This document shows positions 1 through 8,420 of a DNA stretch of 11,840 nt, piece after piece. The notes below the pieces were generated by a model. The model was not told where the DNA came from and did not search any database. It worked only from the letters and a program-made list of their open reading frames with translations. The stretch covers positions 1 to 11,840 of the forward strand of contig DYBL01000077.1 of assembly GCA_019418625.1 (NCBI GenBank), in the 5' to 3' direction. Origin of the DNA: Clostridiales bacterium (GTDB taxonomy: Bacteria > Bacillota > Clostridia > Oscillospirales > Oscillospiraceae). Each line of letters opens with the position of its first letter. Position 1 is the first letter of the stretch. A program made the position numbers and the translations under genes.

Positions 1-999
1 GCTGTGGGCCTTACAGGCACGGAGTGGGTCACCTACGGCGCCACCGACGGCTCCAGCGGGGCAATGACGCCAGAGGAACTGCGGGACTTTATGGAGCGGC
101 AGGGGTGCCGGTTTGCCATCATGATGGACGGCGGACGCAAGGTGAATCTGTATGTGCGGGCATCCAATGTGATGATGGAAGGGAAGGACCCCAGCCAAAC
201 GCTGATTCTGCTGTGGCTGAACGATGAGGACGATAAGGAGGATAAGCCTATGGAGGAAAGCAAGACGGTGGTGCTGGACGCGGGGCATGATGCCTCCAAC
301 CTGGCCAATAAGAGCCCGGACGGGAGCTACTACGAGCACGAGTTCTGCTTGGATATGGCAAAGCGGATCGGCGCTCACCTGCGCCGCTGCGGCGTGGCAG
401 TGGTGGAGACCCGGCCGGACGGGGCGGCGGTGTCTCTGGCGGAACGGTGCGCCATCGCGAACGATATCAAGGGCCTGGATCTCTTTGTGAGTCTCCACTC
501 CAACGCGGCGGACGGCAGCGGCTGGTCCAGCGCCCGGGGATGGAGCGCGTATGTCTACGGCGCCGGCGGAGAGCGGGAGCAGGCGGCCAAGGCGATCCTG
601 GCCCGGGTCCGGGAGACGGGGACGGCCGTGCGCTCGAGCCCGATCGTGTATGACCCGTCGCTGTACGTCCTCAAGCACACGGCGGCCCCGGCGGTGCTCA
701 TCGAACACGCCTTCCACACGAACCAGGAGGATGTGGCGAACCTGAAGGACAGCGCCTGGCGGGCCACAGTAACCGAGGCGGAGGCCCGGGGCATCACGGA
801 TTACCTGGGCATCCCCTGGGTGGCTGAGACGCCCCAGGAGCCCGTTGTGGTCTCTGAAGCGGAACGGGCGGTGGCATGGATCACGGAAAGCGGCATCATG
901 CAGGGAGATGCAGCCGGGGATCTGATGCTGGACCAGCCCCTGACCCGCCGGCAGTATGCCGTGATGGAGTATCGAAAGCACCTGTTGGGGCTGCAGTAA
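1..999 (+). CDS. Phage cell-wall hydrolase: NAGPA-like domain tail plus N-acetylmuramoyl-L-alanine amidase (amidase_3) plus SLH-like tail; 5' end missing
   Basis: The reading frame is open through base 1, so the true start is probably upstream; residues here are counted from the GTG at 4. Residues 5-75 resemble the C-terminal part of phosphodiester glycosidase (NAGPA, DUF2233-type) domains: a MTPEELRDFM helix, then FAIMMDGG, then a strand ending TLILLW. Residues 88-275 are an amidase_3 domain, a zinc enzyme that cuts the bond between N-acetylmuramic acid and L-alanine in peptidoglycan. Its zinc ligands are visible as H95 (LDAGHD), E113 and H165 (SLHSNA), and the catalytic glutamate is E234 (IEHAFHTN). 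Residues 285-328 look like a single SLH-type motif (AVAWITESGIMQGD), possibly for wall binding. An internal in-frame ATG at 250 has a perfect Shine-Dalgarno sequence and could give a free amidase. The role would be host lysis or wall penetration. The amidase assignment is secure; the NAGPA one is moderately so. Confidence 0.88.
   Translation, partial: AVGLTGTEWVTYGATDGSSGAMTPEELRDFMERQGCRFAIMMDGGRKVNLYVRASNVMMEGKDPSQTLILLWLNDEDDKEDKPMEESKTVVLDAGHDASNLANKSPDGSYYEHEFCLDMAKRIGAHLRRCGVAVVETRPDGAAVSLAERCAIANDIKGLDLFVSLHSNAADGSGWSSARGWSAYVYGAGGEREQAAKAILARVRETGTAVRSSPIVYDPSLYVLKHTAAPAVLIEHAFHTNQEDVANLKDSAWRATVTEAEARGITDYLGIPWVAETPQEPVVVSEAERAVAWITESGIMQGDAAGDLMLDQPLTRRQYAVMEYRKHLLGLQ
235..252 (+). 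promoter_or_regulatory. Strong internal ribosome binding site and in-frame ATG inside the hydrolase gene
   Basis: AAGGAGG at 235-241 is followed by 8 bases and an ATG at 250-252, in frame with the amidase. The amidase core begins only about five codons later (KTVVLDAGHD). The SD falls in codons for an acidic/lysine linker (DKED), so it could be coincidental. Its spacing and completeness equal the best initiation sites in this window. Confidence 0.5.
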
Positions 1000-1010
1000 A
1001 GGAGGAACAC

Positions 1011-2645
1011 ATGGCGACATTTAGTGAAATGGTCAAGCAGCACGGCTCTGTGTCTGCTGCGCTGAAAGCCAATGGCTACAACAAGGGCAGCGACGGGACC
1101 TGGAGAAAGGAGAGTACAGCTTCCACGGTCAGTTCCGGCGGGAAGACCTCCTCCGGCGGGACTTCCGGCAGTTCCGCCGGGAGTTCAGGCGGAAGCAAAG
1201 GAAGCAGTTCGGCGGGGTATTACGACCCGAAAAAGGACTACTCCCTGGAGATCAAAAAGGCACAGGATGCTGGCGCCAGTCAATCCTATATCGATCAGCT
1301 GCGGCAGGAGCGGCAAAACAAGATCGACGCCAAATATGGCGGGGTCGACCCGTACAAGGGGACCAGCGACATCATGGGCAAGGGCAGCTCCGGCGGTTAT
1401 ACCTGGAAGCCCAGCGCTACCTATACGGAGGAGATCGAGGCGGATGCCGGATTGAGTCAGGACATTCTGGACAAGATCCAGGGATACCGGGAGCAGGCCA
1501 AGCAGGGGCTGATCTCCTGGGATGAGGCCAACCAGGCGGCCAATGCGCTGCGCATGGCCTATGGTGGGTATACCGTGGACAAGAAGGGCAACCAGACATG
1601 GGTCCAGCCTCCGGCGGTGGAGATCCCCAGCTTTGAGGAGTTCTTGGAGCAGACGGGCTATGACCAGTACAGCGAGGCCACCCAGCAGCGCATCCAGGCG
1701 GCGGTGGAGCAGGCGGTGAACAACTACCAGGCCCAGATCGAGCAGACCAACAAGGATACGGACGAGCTGGCCCGGCAGGCCTATGTGGCCAAAATGCTGG
1801 GGCAGAAGAATCTGGACCAGCAGCTCAGCGCGGCGGGCTATGCCGGCGGCATGGCGGACAGCCAGCGCATCCAGACAGAGACGAATTATGAAAACAATCT
1901 CCAGGACATCGAAAACCAGCGCCTGGAGGTGGTGGCAGAGCTGGAACGGGCCATCCGGGATGCCCAGCTGACTGGAGACCTGCAGGCGGCCCAGGAGCTG
2001 CAGGCCTATTTGCAGTCCATGCAGTCCAGCTGGATGAGCTATGTGCAAAATCAGCAGGCGCTGCAAAACTCCAACTACTGGAACCAGCAGCAGATGCAGA
2101 TGAACCGCCAGCAGGTGAGCGCCCAGCAGGCAGGCCAGGCCTATGACCGGGCCATGGAGCTTTTGAGCATGGGTATCATGCCCGGAGACGATGTGCTGGG
2201 ACAGGCCGGGATCAGTCAGCAGGAGGCGGCGGCCATCCGCAGCACGGTCCTGGGACAGGGCGGCGTGCAGAGCGCTGCCTCCGGAGGGACCACAGCGGCC
2301 CGGTCCTCCGCCCGCTCCGGCCTGCGCGGCTATGACAACGGAAGCCTCACCGCAGAGCAGGTACGGCAGATGCAGGCGTATTACGGCGCCGCGGCGGACG
2401 GCATGTGGGGCAGGGACTCCTCTTCTGCCGCCGGCGGGCTGAGTGCGGACGAGGCCTGGGCGGCCATGAGAAGGGAGAATACGCCTTCCGGCGGCAGCGG
2501 TTTTAGCGCCATGGCATACAGCTCTTATTTGTCCCGGGGAGATCTGGAGGGAGCGGATGCGTATCTTGCAAGATATTGGACTGCCATGACACCGGCTGAA
2601 CAGGCTACGGTGAATGACCTGATCCGCGCATACGGACTTGCATAG
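1011..2645 (+). CDS. Probable phage virion protein, Ser/Gly- and Gln-rich with degenerate peptidoglycan-binding motif (544 aa)
   Basis: The start is ATG 1011. It lies 11 bases after the hydrolase stop and is preceded by AAAGGAGG (998-1005) with 5-base spacing. The frame runs further upstream, but no such start site is visible there. Residues 1-34 are a short basic head (ALKANGYNKGSDGTW). Residues 35-69 are a Ser/Gly linker. Residues about 140-175 include YREQAKQGLISWDEANQAAN. Residues about 205-375 are strongly helical and Gln/Asn-rich, probably coiled coil (QQMQMNRQQVSAQQ). Residues about 446-475 (QVRQMQAYYGAAADGMWG) resemble the start of a PG_binding_1 domain, but the T..AV..FQ half is replaced. 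The C-terminal 70 residues are another small helical segment. There is no signal peptide or membrane span. Its position between a lysin and a giant polyvalent protein suggests a tail, ejection or capsid-internal protein. I do not recognise a named family. Confidence 0.75.
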   Translation: MATFSEMVKQHGSVSAALKANGYNKGSDGTWRKESTASTVSSGGKTSSGGTSGSSAGSSGGSKGSSSAGYYDPKKDYSLEIKKAQDAGASQSYIDQLRQERQNKIDAKYGGVDPYKGTSDIMGKGSSGGYTWKPSATYTEEIEADAGLSQDILDKIQGYREQAKQGLISWDEANQAANALRMAYGGYTVDKKGNQTWVQPPAVEIPSFEEFLEQTGYDQYSEATQQRIQAAVEQAVNNYQAQIEQTNKDTDELARQAYVAKMLGQKNLDQQLSAAGYAGGMADSQRIQTETNYENNLQDIENQRLEVVAELERAIRDAQLTGDLQAAQELQAYLQSMQSSWMSYVQNQQALQNSNYWNQQQMQMNRQQVSAQQAGQAYDRAMELLSMGIMPGDDVLGQAGISQQEAAAIRSTVLGQGGVQSAASGGTTAARSSARSGLRGYDNGSLTAEQVRQMQAYYGAAADGMWGRDSSSAAGGLSADEAWAAMRRENTPSGGSGFSAMAYSSYLSRGDLEGADAYLARYWTAMTPAEQATVNDLIRAYGLA

Positions 2646-2656
2646 GAGGGAGATAG

Positions 2657-5600
2657 ATGGCCACGATGAAGATGCCGGTCCTGCATGAGAAGAAGCAGGA
2701 TACTATGCCGGTGCTGAGCGGGGGTAAGCCGGGGACGCAGACTGCGGCCCCGGCTTCCATGCCTGCGTCGGATCAGACGGTGCCCAGGACGGTGCGGACG
2801 ACCGGGAACGTAGACAAGATGCCGACCCTGGCGGGGCGGATCAAAAGTACCGTCTCCGGCGCGCTCAAGAGCACCGGAGCAGAGTTTTCCAATGCGGGCG
2901 GCGTGCTGCTGGACGCGGTCAGGGAAATGGACACTCGCAGCAGCACGGAAACCAGAAGGGCGTATCAGGAGGCGGAAAATGCTGCCCACTATCGGGAGAT
3001 GCTCTCCCGGGGGACATTGGATGACGGAACGGTCATCGATGATGCTGCCCGGCAGCGGCTGGAGACGCTGGCCAAGCGGGCGGAGCAGCGCTCCGGCATT
3101 TACCGGGAGAGTGCAGAAGCCCAGCATGAGCCTGTCTCCCAGGTGATCTCCGGCGTTTATGACACGGCGGATCATCTGGCTGATGATGCGGCAGCAGACC
3201 TGGAAAATGCCAAGAGGGGAGCCGGAGCCGTAGGCGGTTTTCTGGTAGATGCCGGGGCTGCGGGCGTACAGCTGGCGGGGGATATCGCTCTGGCGGCACT
3301 GACCGGCGGAAGCGCGCTGCCGGCTATGGCGGTGCGCTCGTTCGGAGGCTCCGCCCAGGAAGCCCGGCGATCCGGCGCGGATCTGGGACAGCAGCTTTCC
3401 TACGGTGCGGGAAGCGCGGCGCTGTCCGTGGCCACGGAGAAGATATCCAATGTTGCATCGCCCTTCCGCAAGGCCTTCGGCGCCGGCGCGGCAGAAAAAC
3501 TGGCGGGCAAGCTGGTGAGCCGGTTCGGGGAGAACACCGCCGTGCAGACCATGAACAAGCTCGCCCAGACCACCGCCGGACGGCTGGCGGCCTCCGCTAT
3601 CGGAGAAGGCAGCGAGGAGTTTGTGGAGGCGGTTTTTCAGCCGGTGCTGCAGCGGGCAACGTATGACCCTGACGCCGACTTTGATATGGGTCAGGCCCTC
3701 TATGATGCGGCCATTGGCGCGACTCTGGGCGGCCTCGGCGGCGCGGTGGACGTTGGGATGAGCCGCGTGCAGGGACGGAAGGAAACCGTCCCTGCCCCGT
3801 CCGGGGTGCAGGAGCTGTCTGGCAAAGATGGCGCCGCCTCCGCAACAGAGCCGGCCGTCGTTGTACGAGCAGGGAAATCTGCGCTGGATTCCCAAAAGGG
3901 GCTGGCGCGTACCCTGGCAGCCAGTATTAAAGACCTGGGAGAGATGCAGCCGGTTGCGGAGCTGACGGGCAGAGAGATGAACAACCGGGCGAAGAAGCCG
4001 TCGGAGCAGATACGGGATTTCTTCAAACGGATCGGCGGCGCTGTCACCAGGTCCGGCTTTGGAGAAGTCAGTCTCGGAGAATACGGCGTGGGAGGGATGC
4101 TCAATCACCGCCCGTTGAACCGGGCCAAAATGGTAAGTATCACAGCGGTCCCGGAGGTGATCCAAAACGGAAAGCAGATCGCCTATCATCCCAACTGGAA
4201 GGGCCGCGGGTATGCCAGCTATGTGTTTGCGGCGCCGGTCACCATCGCGGGAACGCCCACCTATGTGGCGGCGGTAGTGGATCAAAGGCCGGACAATAAA
4301 TTCTACCTTTCGGAAGTGGTGGATTCAGAGGGGAACTACATCAGAATAGAAGAAGCCCCCTCCGGCGACACAAAGAGCGGAGTTACCGTTCAGGACGGAG
4401 TTACCACAACGCCGGAAGGAGCTTCTTCCATTGACTCTACCATACCACGAGGCGCGGAATCTGTCAATCGGGGGACACCGGACCCGGCGGACGTGGACCT
4501 GGTGGCCAGGATCCTCAGTGGTGGAACGGACATGGGATCGGTGCAGAGCCAGGAAATCGCCGCCCCGGTGTCCGGAGCGGCAGTAAATGAAAATGGCTTG
4601 ACAGCTTTGACGGATCAGGAAAAAATCAATCTCGGCAGCGGAAAGAAAGTGCTGCAGGCCGACACGCTTTATAAAATGAAAGGAAAGACTCGCACGACAC
4701 GGGACACAATGCTCGGCACCAATGGTGCCGCCCCTGTGATTAACGCCCAAGGCGAACCGTCGCAAAGTCTTTCCAATTCTGATTTTACCATACCACAAAG
4801 CGCGTATCCTGTCAACGAAGGGCAGGCGGCCCGGCGCGGGACCGGTGCCCTGGATGCGCTGGGCGTGCGCATTGCGGGCGACCAGGGAGACTATGATGCC
4901 TCCGCGTGGATCCGGGGCCGGGAAGAGGCCAAAAAGAAGACCGAGCGGGCCCGCCGGCAGGCGGAGAAGCGGCTGAACCCTACCAAGGGGGAAAAGCAGT
5001 TTGCCCGGGGCATTGCCCAGGGGGACTACACGGCGGAGGATATCCCGGCTTCCATGGACCGGGCGGCGGTGGAGGAGCTGGCGGACTATTACACGGCGGA
5101 AGAGAGCTTCAAGAGTGCTGACAGCGTGAAGCGGCGGGGCCAGGAGATCCGCCAGGAAAACGAGGAGCTGGCCCGGACACTGCTGGGAGATGCGGAGGAC
5201 TACCGGCCCATGCCTATGCTGGTGATGAACGAGCGGACGCCGGAGCGAGTCATGCGCGGCCTCTTCGGCCGGGAGCGGGGCGAGGCCATGAACCGGAACT
5301 ATATCTATCCCATCCAGCAAAACGAGGCGGAGAAGATCCGATTCGTGGGCCGGATGCTGGATGCGGTGCGCACGTTTCAGGACAGCACCGGCCGGGAAAG
5401 TCCGCTCACAAAATCTGAGCGTGCCATCGTCCAGCAGATGCTGGAGGACCGGTTCGTAGGGGAGACGGTGGCTTCCATGGAGACGGCCCAGGGCATCCGG
5501 AACGCTGCGGAGAACATCCGGCAGGGCAAGGATGCCGGGGACGCCGCCCGGGAGTTCAGCCTGGGAGCGCAGGAAAAGGAGCTGGCCCAGCGGCTTGCGC

Positions 5601-8371
5601 GCTGGCAGGACAACCAGGAGCGCCTGGCCTCCGGGGAAGTGGACGGCGTGAAAGTCAACCACGCTGTGGAGACCTATGCCAGGCAGTACGACCGCTTCTA
5701 TGACGCCATCAACGATTTCCTCACTGCCCACGGATACAGCACCATCGGCTTTATCAAGGGATACGCACCGCATATGCAGGGGACGGACACGCAGAATCGG
5801 CTCAGCGCTGCGCTGAGCGCTCTGGGTGTCAACCCGGACGCCATGCAGCTGCCCACGTCCATCTCCGGCCTGACGGCAGACTACAAGCCGGGCAAGCGGT
5901 GGAACCCCTTTTTCCAGACCCGGCGGGGCAGCAGCACGGACTACGACGCGGCGGCGGGCTACGAGTCCTATGTGAGCCATCTGGCGGACGTGCTGTACCA
6001 CACGGACGACATCGCCCGCCTGCGGGGGCTATCCCGGTACCTGCGCAAGACCTACGGGCCGGAGGAGATCGCCAACGCCATCGATCATGCGGAGGGCTTG
6101 CGGACGCTGGACAGCGCCGCACAGCTGGAGGAACTAAAAGACGCTGGATTCCTTGATGTGAGATCCGTACTGACGCCCCGGGACACCCGGGAGGCACTGG
6201 AACGGTATATCGATAAGCTGTATGCCGAGATCGGCCACATGACCCAGTATGGGGAGTTCGTTAAGTACATCGATAACTACGCCAATATCCTGGCCGGAAA
6301 ACAGTCTATGGCGGACCGGGGAATGGAATATACCGCCGGACGCACCAGTCTCAACGTGGGCAATCGTCTGGTATCTGCCTTTGCCCGGGCGCAGGTGGCA
6401 GGCAATGTCTCCTCGGCGCTCAATCAAAGCGCCCAGCTGGCCCAGCTGCTGGCGGAGGTGGACGGGCGCTACGTGGCCAAGGCGGCATCGGAGCTGGCTC
6501 TCTCCACCGGCGGGCGCCTCTGGAACATCAAGGCAACGGAGCTTTTTGACCAGAGCGACCTGCTGACTACCAAAAAGGGCATCGACTACCTGACGGCGGA
6601 GGACAGCGCCCTGGACCGGTATGTGACCGCACTTTTCAAGCCCACGGACGTGATGGACAGTCTGCTCTCCGCCCTGACAGTACAGAGCAAGTATGAGCAG
6701 CTGCGCGGCCAGGGGATGGAGCACGCGGCGGCCATGGAGCAGGCTGACCGGTTTGCCCAGTCCATTATGGCCTCCCGTGCCAAGGGCTCCCGCCCCCTGG
6801 CCTATGAGAGCAAGAACCTGATCAGCCAGATGCTCCATATGTTCCAGGTGGAGGCGGTGAACAGCTGGGACCATATCGCACAGGATCTGCCGGGGCAGTT
6901 CCGGCAGGTGGCGGCGGAGCATGGAAAGAAAGCTGCGGGGCGGGCGGTGGCCACAGTGGCCGTGAAGGGCCTGCTCTCTGCGTTCCTTCTCAACCGGGTC
7001 GCAGAAGCGGCTTACGGCGGCACCCCGGCGCCATTCGATTTGCTGGGCTATCTCACCAACTTCGTGGCGTCCGGCAAAGGAATGAGCACCAATGCCTGGC
7101 TTGCCGGCCTGGTAGATGCCGGCTGGGAAAAGCTCTTTGGAGAACCGCTCTTCGGTGGGGACGATGACGACAGGGAAGAGGAGACTTTCAGCTGGGGCCA
7201 GGCGTCCGACGATCTGGTGTATAATCTGATGAATGATGTTCCCTTTGTGCGGAATGCGGCAGGACTGCTGGGTCTGGGAGATCAGACCATGCCGCTGACC
7301 AACATCGCCGAGGCGGTGGAGGGCGTGGGCCAGGCAGCCAAAAACTCCGGAGTCATCTCCGGAGAGATGGGGGGAGCCCTGCTGACGCTGGGCGGCTCCA
7401 TGCTGCCCGGCGGGCGTCAGATACAGAAGACCGTGCAGGGGACCCAGACGATCCTGGACGGAGGCCGCATGTACGGATACGGAGACGATCAGCGCTTGCA
7501 ATATCCGGTGGAGCGGGATCCGCTCAACATCGTGCAGGCGCTGCTCTTCGGAAACAGCGGCCTTTCCGAGTCCCGGGACTTCTACGCCTCCGGAGATACC
7601 GGCCTTTCCGTCAAGCAGACGCAGCTGGTCAAGGATATGGCGGCAGAAGGCGCGGACCGGATCGGAGTTTATGACGCCATCCAGGACATCCGCAAGGGGG
7701 CGGACGAGCAGGAAAAGGTGCAGGCCCTGGCAGGTGCGCCGCTCAGTGACCAGGAAAAGCTGCAGCTCTATACGGAGATCATTGCCAGCGGCGAAAAGCG
7801 GGCTGACACGGTGGGGCAGCTTCTGGAAATGGGGCTGAGCTGGGACGAGATCGCTCAGACGTTTCCCTTTGGCTCCACTGCTGCGGAGCGGTATGCCGGA
7901 TATGTGGAAAGCGGCATCACGCCAGAGACGGCCGGGGGATTGGCCCGGGAGCTGGACGAGTTGGAGCCGGACAGCGGCAGTCAGAGCGTCAGCAATCTGC
8001 AGCGGTATCGGGCTGTGGTGGACTACGGCCTTTCTCAGCAGGAGCAGCTGACTGTGCTCCAGAGCATGATGGATGACTCGGAATACGACAAGCTGGTGAG
8101 CGCCTGTCAAAGCGGCGTGACGCCGGAGCAGTTTATCTCCTTCCGGGAGGGCATCTCCGGCCTCAGCGCGGACAAGGACCTTGCGGGAAAAACCATCAGC
8201 GGCTCTCTGAAGCGGAAAGTGATGGATTACATCGACTCCATGGATCTGAGCAATACCCAAAAGACGGCGCTCTATGATGCGGCGGGATATGCACGGAGCA
8301 CGCTGGATGATGCGCCGTGGTATGGCAGGCCCGAGCGGAGCTGGGATATCATCCCCAGGCTGGGCGGATAA
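2657..8371 (+). CDS. Giant phage polyvalent-type protein with probable PBECR/MuF-C-like nuclease module (1,904 aa)
   Basis: ATG 2657 follows AGGAGG (2644-2649) by 7 bases, and this SD overlaps the previous gene's TAG, suggesting coupled translation. Residues 1-60 are disordered. Residues 95-155 are charged and helical. Residues 188-262 are Gly/Ala-rich and hydrophobic (GGFLVDAGAAGVQLAGD), a style seen in virion proteins that enter the host. Residues about 418-560 resemble phage barnase/EndoU/ColicinE5-RelE-like (PBECR/MuF-C) nuclease modules: LNHRPLN with H484, PEVIQNGK, H511, and the closing FYLSEV at 549-554. Residues 592-725 are a variable linker with a duplicated TIP..A..VN.G motif. Residues 750-1430 are long helical domains (SIMASRAKG, ISQMLHMFQVEAVNSW) of the kind I associate with large polyvalent proteins, possibly LPD38. 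A hydrophobic stretch lies at about 1427-1455 and an acidic run (GGDDDDREEE) at 1500-1509. The C-terminus has helical repeats ending YIDSMDLSNTQKTALYDAAGY. The likely role is an injected multi-domain virion protein; exact domain names are unverified. Confidence 0.72.
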   Translation: MATMKMPVLHEKKQDTMPVLSGGKPGTQTAAPASMPASDQTVPRTVRTTGNVDKMPTLAGRIKSTVSGALKSTGAEFSNAGGVLLDAVREMDTRSSTETRRAYQEAENAAHYREMLSRGTLDDGTVIDDAARQRLETLAKRAEQRSGIYRESAEAQHEPVSQVISGVYDTADHLADDAAADLENAKRGAGAVGGFLVDAGAAGVQLAGDIALAALTGGSALPAMAVRSFGGSAQEARRSGADLGQQLSYGAGSAALSVATEKISNVASPFRKAFGAGAAEKLAGKLVSRFGENTAVQTMNKLAQTTAGRLAASAIGEGSEEFVEAVFQPVLQRATYDPDADFDMGQALYDAAIGATLGGLGGAVDVGMSRVQGRKETVPAPSGVQELSGKDGAASATEPAVVVRAGKSALDSQKGLARTLAASIKDLGEMQPVAELTGREMNNRAKKPSEQIRDFFKRIGGAVTRSGFGEVSLGEYGVGGMLNHRPLNRAKMVSITAVPEVIQNGKQIAYHPNWKGRGYASYVFAAPVTIAGTPTYVAAVVDQRPDNKFYLSEVVDSEGNYIRIEEAPSGDTKSGVTVQDGVTTTPEGASSIDSTIPRGAESVNRGTPDPADVDLVARILSGGTDMGSVQSQEIAAPVSGAAVNENGLTALTDQEKINLGSGKKVLQADTLYKMKGKTRTTRDTMLGTNGAAPVINAQGEPSQSLSNSDFTIPQSAYPVNEGQAARRGTGALDALGVRIAGDQGDYDASAWIRGREEAKKKTERARRQAEKRLNPTKGEKQFARGIAQGDYTAEDIPASMDRAAVEELADYYTAEESFKSADSVKRRGQEIRQENEELARTLLGDAEDYRPMPMLVMNERTPERVMRGLFGRERGEAMNRNYIYPIQQNEAEKIRFVGRMLDAVRTFQDSTGRESPLTKSERAIVQQMLEDRFVGETVASMETAQGIRNAAENIRQGKDAGDAAREFSLGAQEKELAQRLARWQDNQERLASGEVDGVKVNHAVETYARQYDRFYDAINDFLTAHGYSTIGFIKGYAPHMQGTDTQNRLSAALSALGVNPDAMQLPTSISGLTADYKPGKRWNPFFQTRRGSSTDYDAAAGYESYVSHLADVLYHTDDIARLRGLSRYLRKTYGPEEIANAIDHAEGLRTLDSAAQLEELKDAGFLDVRSVLTPRDTREALERYIDKLYAEIGHMTQYGEFVKYIDNYANILAGKQSMADRGMEYTAGRTSLNVGNRLVSAFARAQVAGNVSSALNQSAQLAQLLAEVDGRYVAKAASELALSTGGRLWNIKATELFDQSDLLTTKKGIDYLTAEDSALDRYVTALFKPTDVMDSLLSALTVQSKYEQLRGQGMEHAAAMEQADRFAQSIMASRAKGSRPLAYESKNLISQMLHMFQVEAVNSWDHIAQDLPGQFRQVAAEHGKKAAGRAVATVAVKGLLSAFLLNRVAEAAYGGTPAPFDLLGYLTNFVASGKGMSTNAWLAGLVDAGWEKLFGEPLFGGDDDDREEETFSWGQASDDLVYNLMNDVPFVRNAAGLLGLGDQTMPLTNIAEAVEGVGQAAKNSGVISGEMGGALLTLGGSMLPGGRQIQKTVQGTQTILDGGRMYGYGDDQRLQYPVERDPLNIVQALLFGNSGLSESRDFYASGDTGLSVKQTQLVKDMAAEGADRIGVYDAIQDIRKGADEQEKVQALAGAPLSDQEKLQLYTEIIASGEKRADTVGQLLEMGLSWDEIAQTFPFGSTAAERYAGYVESGITPETAGGLARELDELEPDSGSQSVSNLQRYRAVVDYGLSQQEQLTVLQSMMDDSEYDKLVSACQSGVTPEQFISFREGISGLSADKDLAGKTISGSLKRKVMDYIDSMDLSNTQKTALYDAAGYARSTLDDAPWYGRPERSWDIIPRLGG
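4439..4822 (+). repeat. Imperfect direct repeat flanking an exchangeable-looking linker in the giant gene
   Basis: ACCATACCAC occurs at 4439-4448 and again at 4787-4796, 348 bases (116 codons) apart and in the same frame. Similarity continues downstream for about 26 more bases (GCGCG, CTGTCAA, GGG shared). Both copies encode a TIP..A..VN.G peptide. The first closes the probable nuclease module. The sequence between them, especially 4570-4800, is visibly richer in A/T than its surroundings. Confidence 0.7.
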
Positions 8372-8374
8372 GAA

Positions 8375-8403
8375 GAAATCCCCGGGCTTGTCCTGGGGAT
8401 TTC
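8375..8403 (+). terminator. Hairpin after the giant phage gene
   Basis: The arms GAAATCCCC (8375-8383) and GGGGATTTC (8395-8403) are perfect 9-base complements. The stem extends inward by GGG/CCT to a 5-base loop CTTGT. The hairpin begins 3 bases after the TAA stop of the 1,904-residue protein. The trailing T-run is weak (TTTCCTT), so termination is likely but not classical. It also marks the last recognisable element feature before the junction with the host gene fragment. Confidence 0.7.
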
Positions 8404-8420
8404 CTTGAAATTGTATGATG

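Larger units (their letters stand above)
1..8403. mobile_element. Right-hand end of a prophage or phage-like integrated element
   Basis: Three consecutive plus-strand genes have phage character: a lysin-type amidase, a Gln/Ser/Gly-rich likely virion protein, and a 1,904-residue polyvalent-type protein. They end in a hairpin at 8375-8403, and after a few bases an apparently truncated host gene begins on the opposite strand. Gene direction, size and style change sharply there, from giant phage genes to chromosomal lipoprotein and sporulation genes. No integrase, capsid or terminase gene is in view, so the element type (tailed phage or other) is inferred. The left end lies outside the window. 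The right boundary is probably between about 8404 and 8440. Confidence 0.75.

Noticed and set aside
876..1010. Upstream extension of the 544-residue protein to ATG 876
   Set aside because: It would overlap the hydrolase by over 100 bases and has no suitable Shine-Dalgarno sequence, while ATG 1011 has AAAGGAGG at good spacing.
1185..2066. A 293-codon minus-strand frame rich in Leu/Ile/Gly
   Set aside because: It is opposite the Gln-rich coiled-coil gene, whose CAG codons read as Leu on the other strand, which explains the apparent hydrophobic protein.
2525..6001. Long minus-strand frames (2525-4285 and 4325-6001)
   Set aside because: They have shadow composition, no convincing ribosome binding site, and lie wholly opposite phage genes with continuous domain-like sequence.
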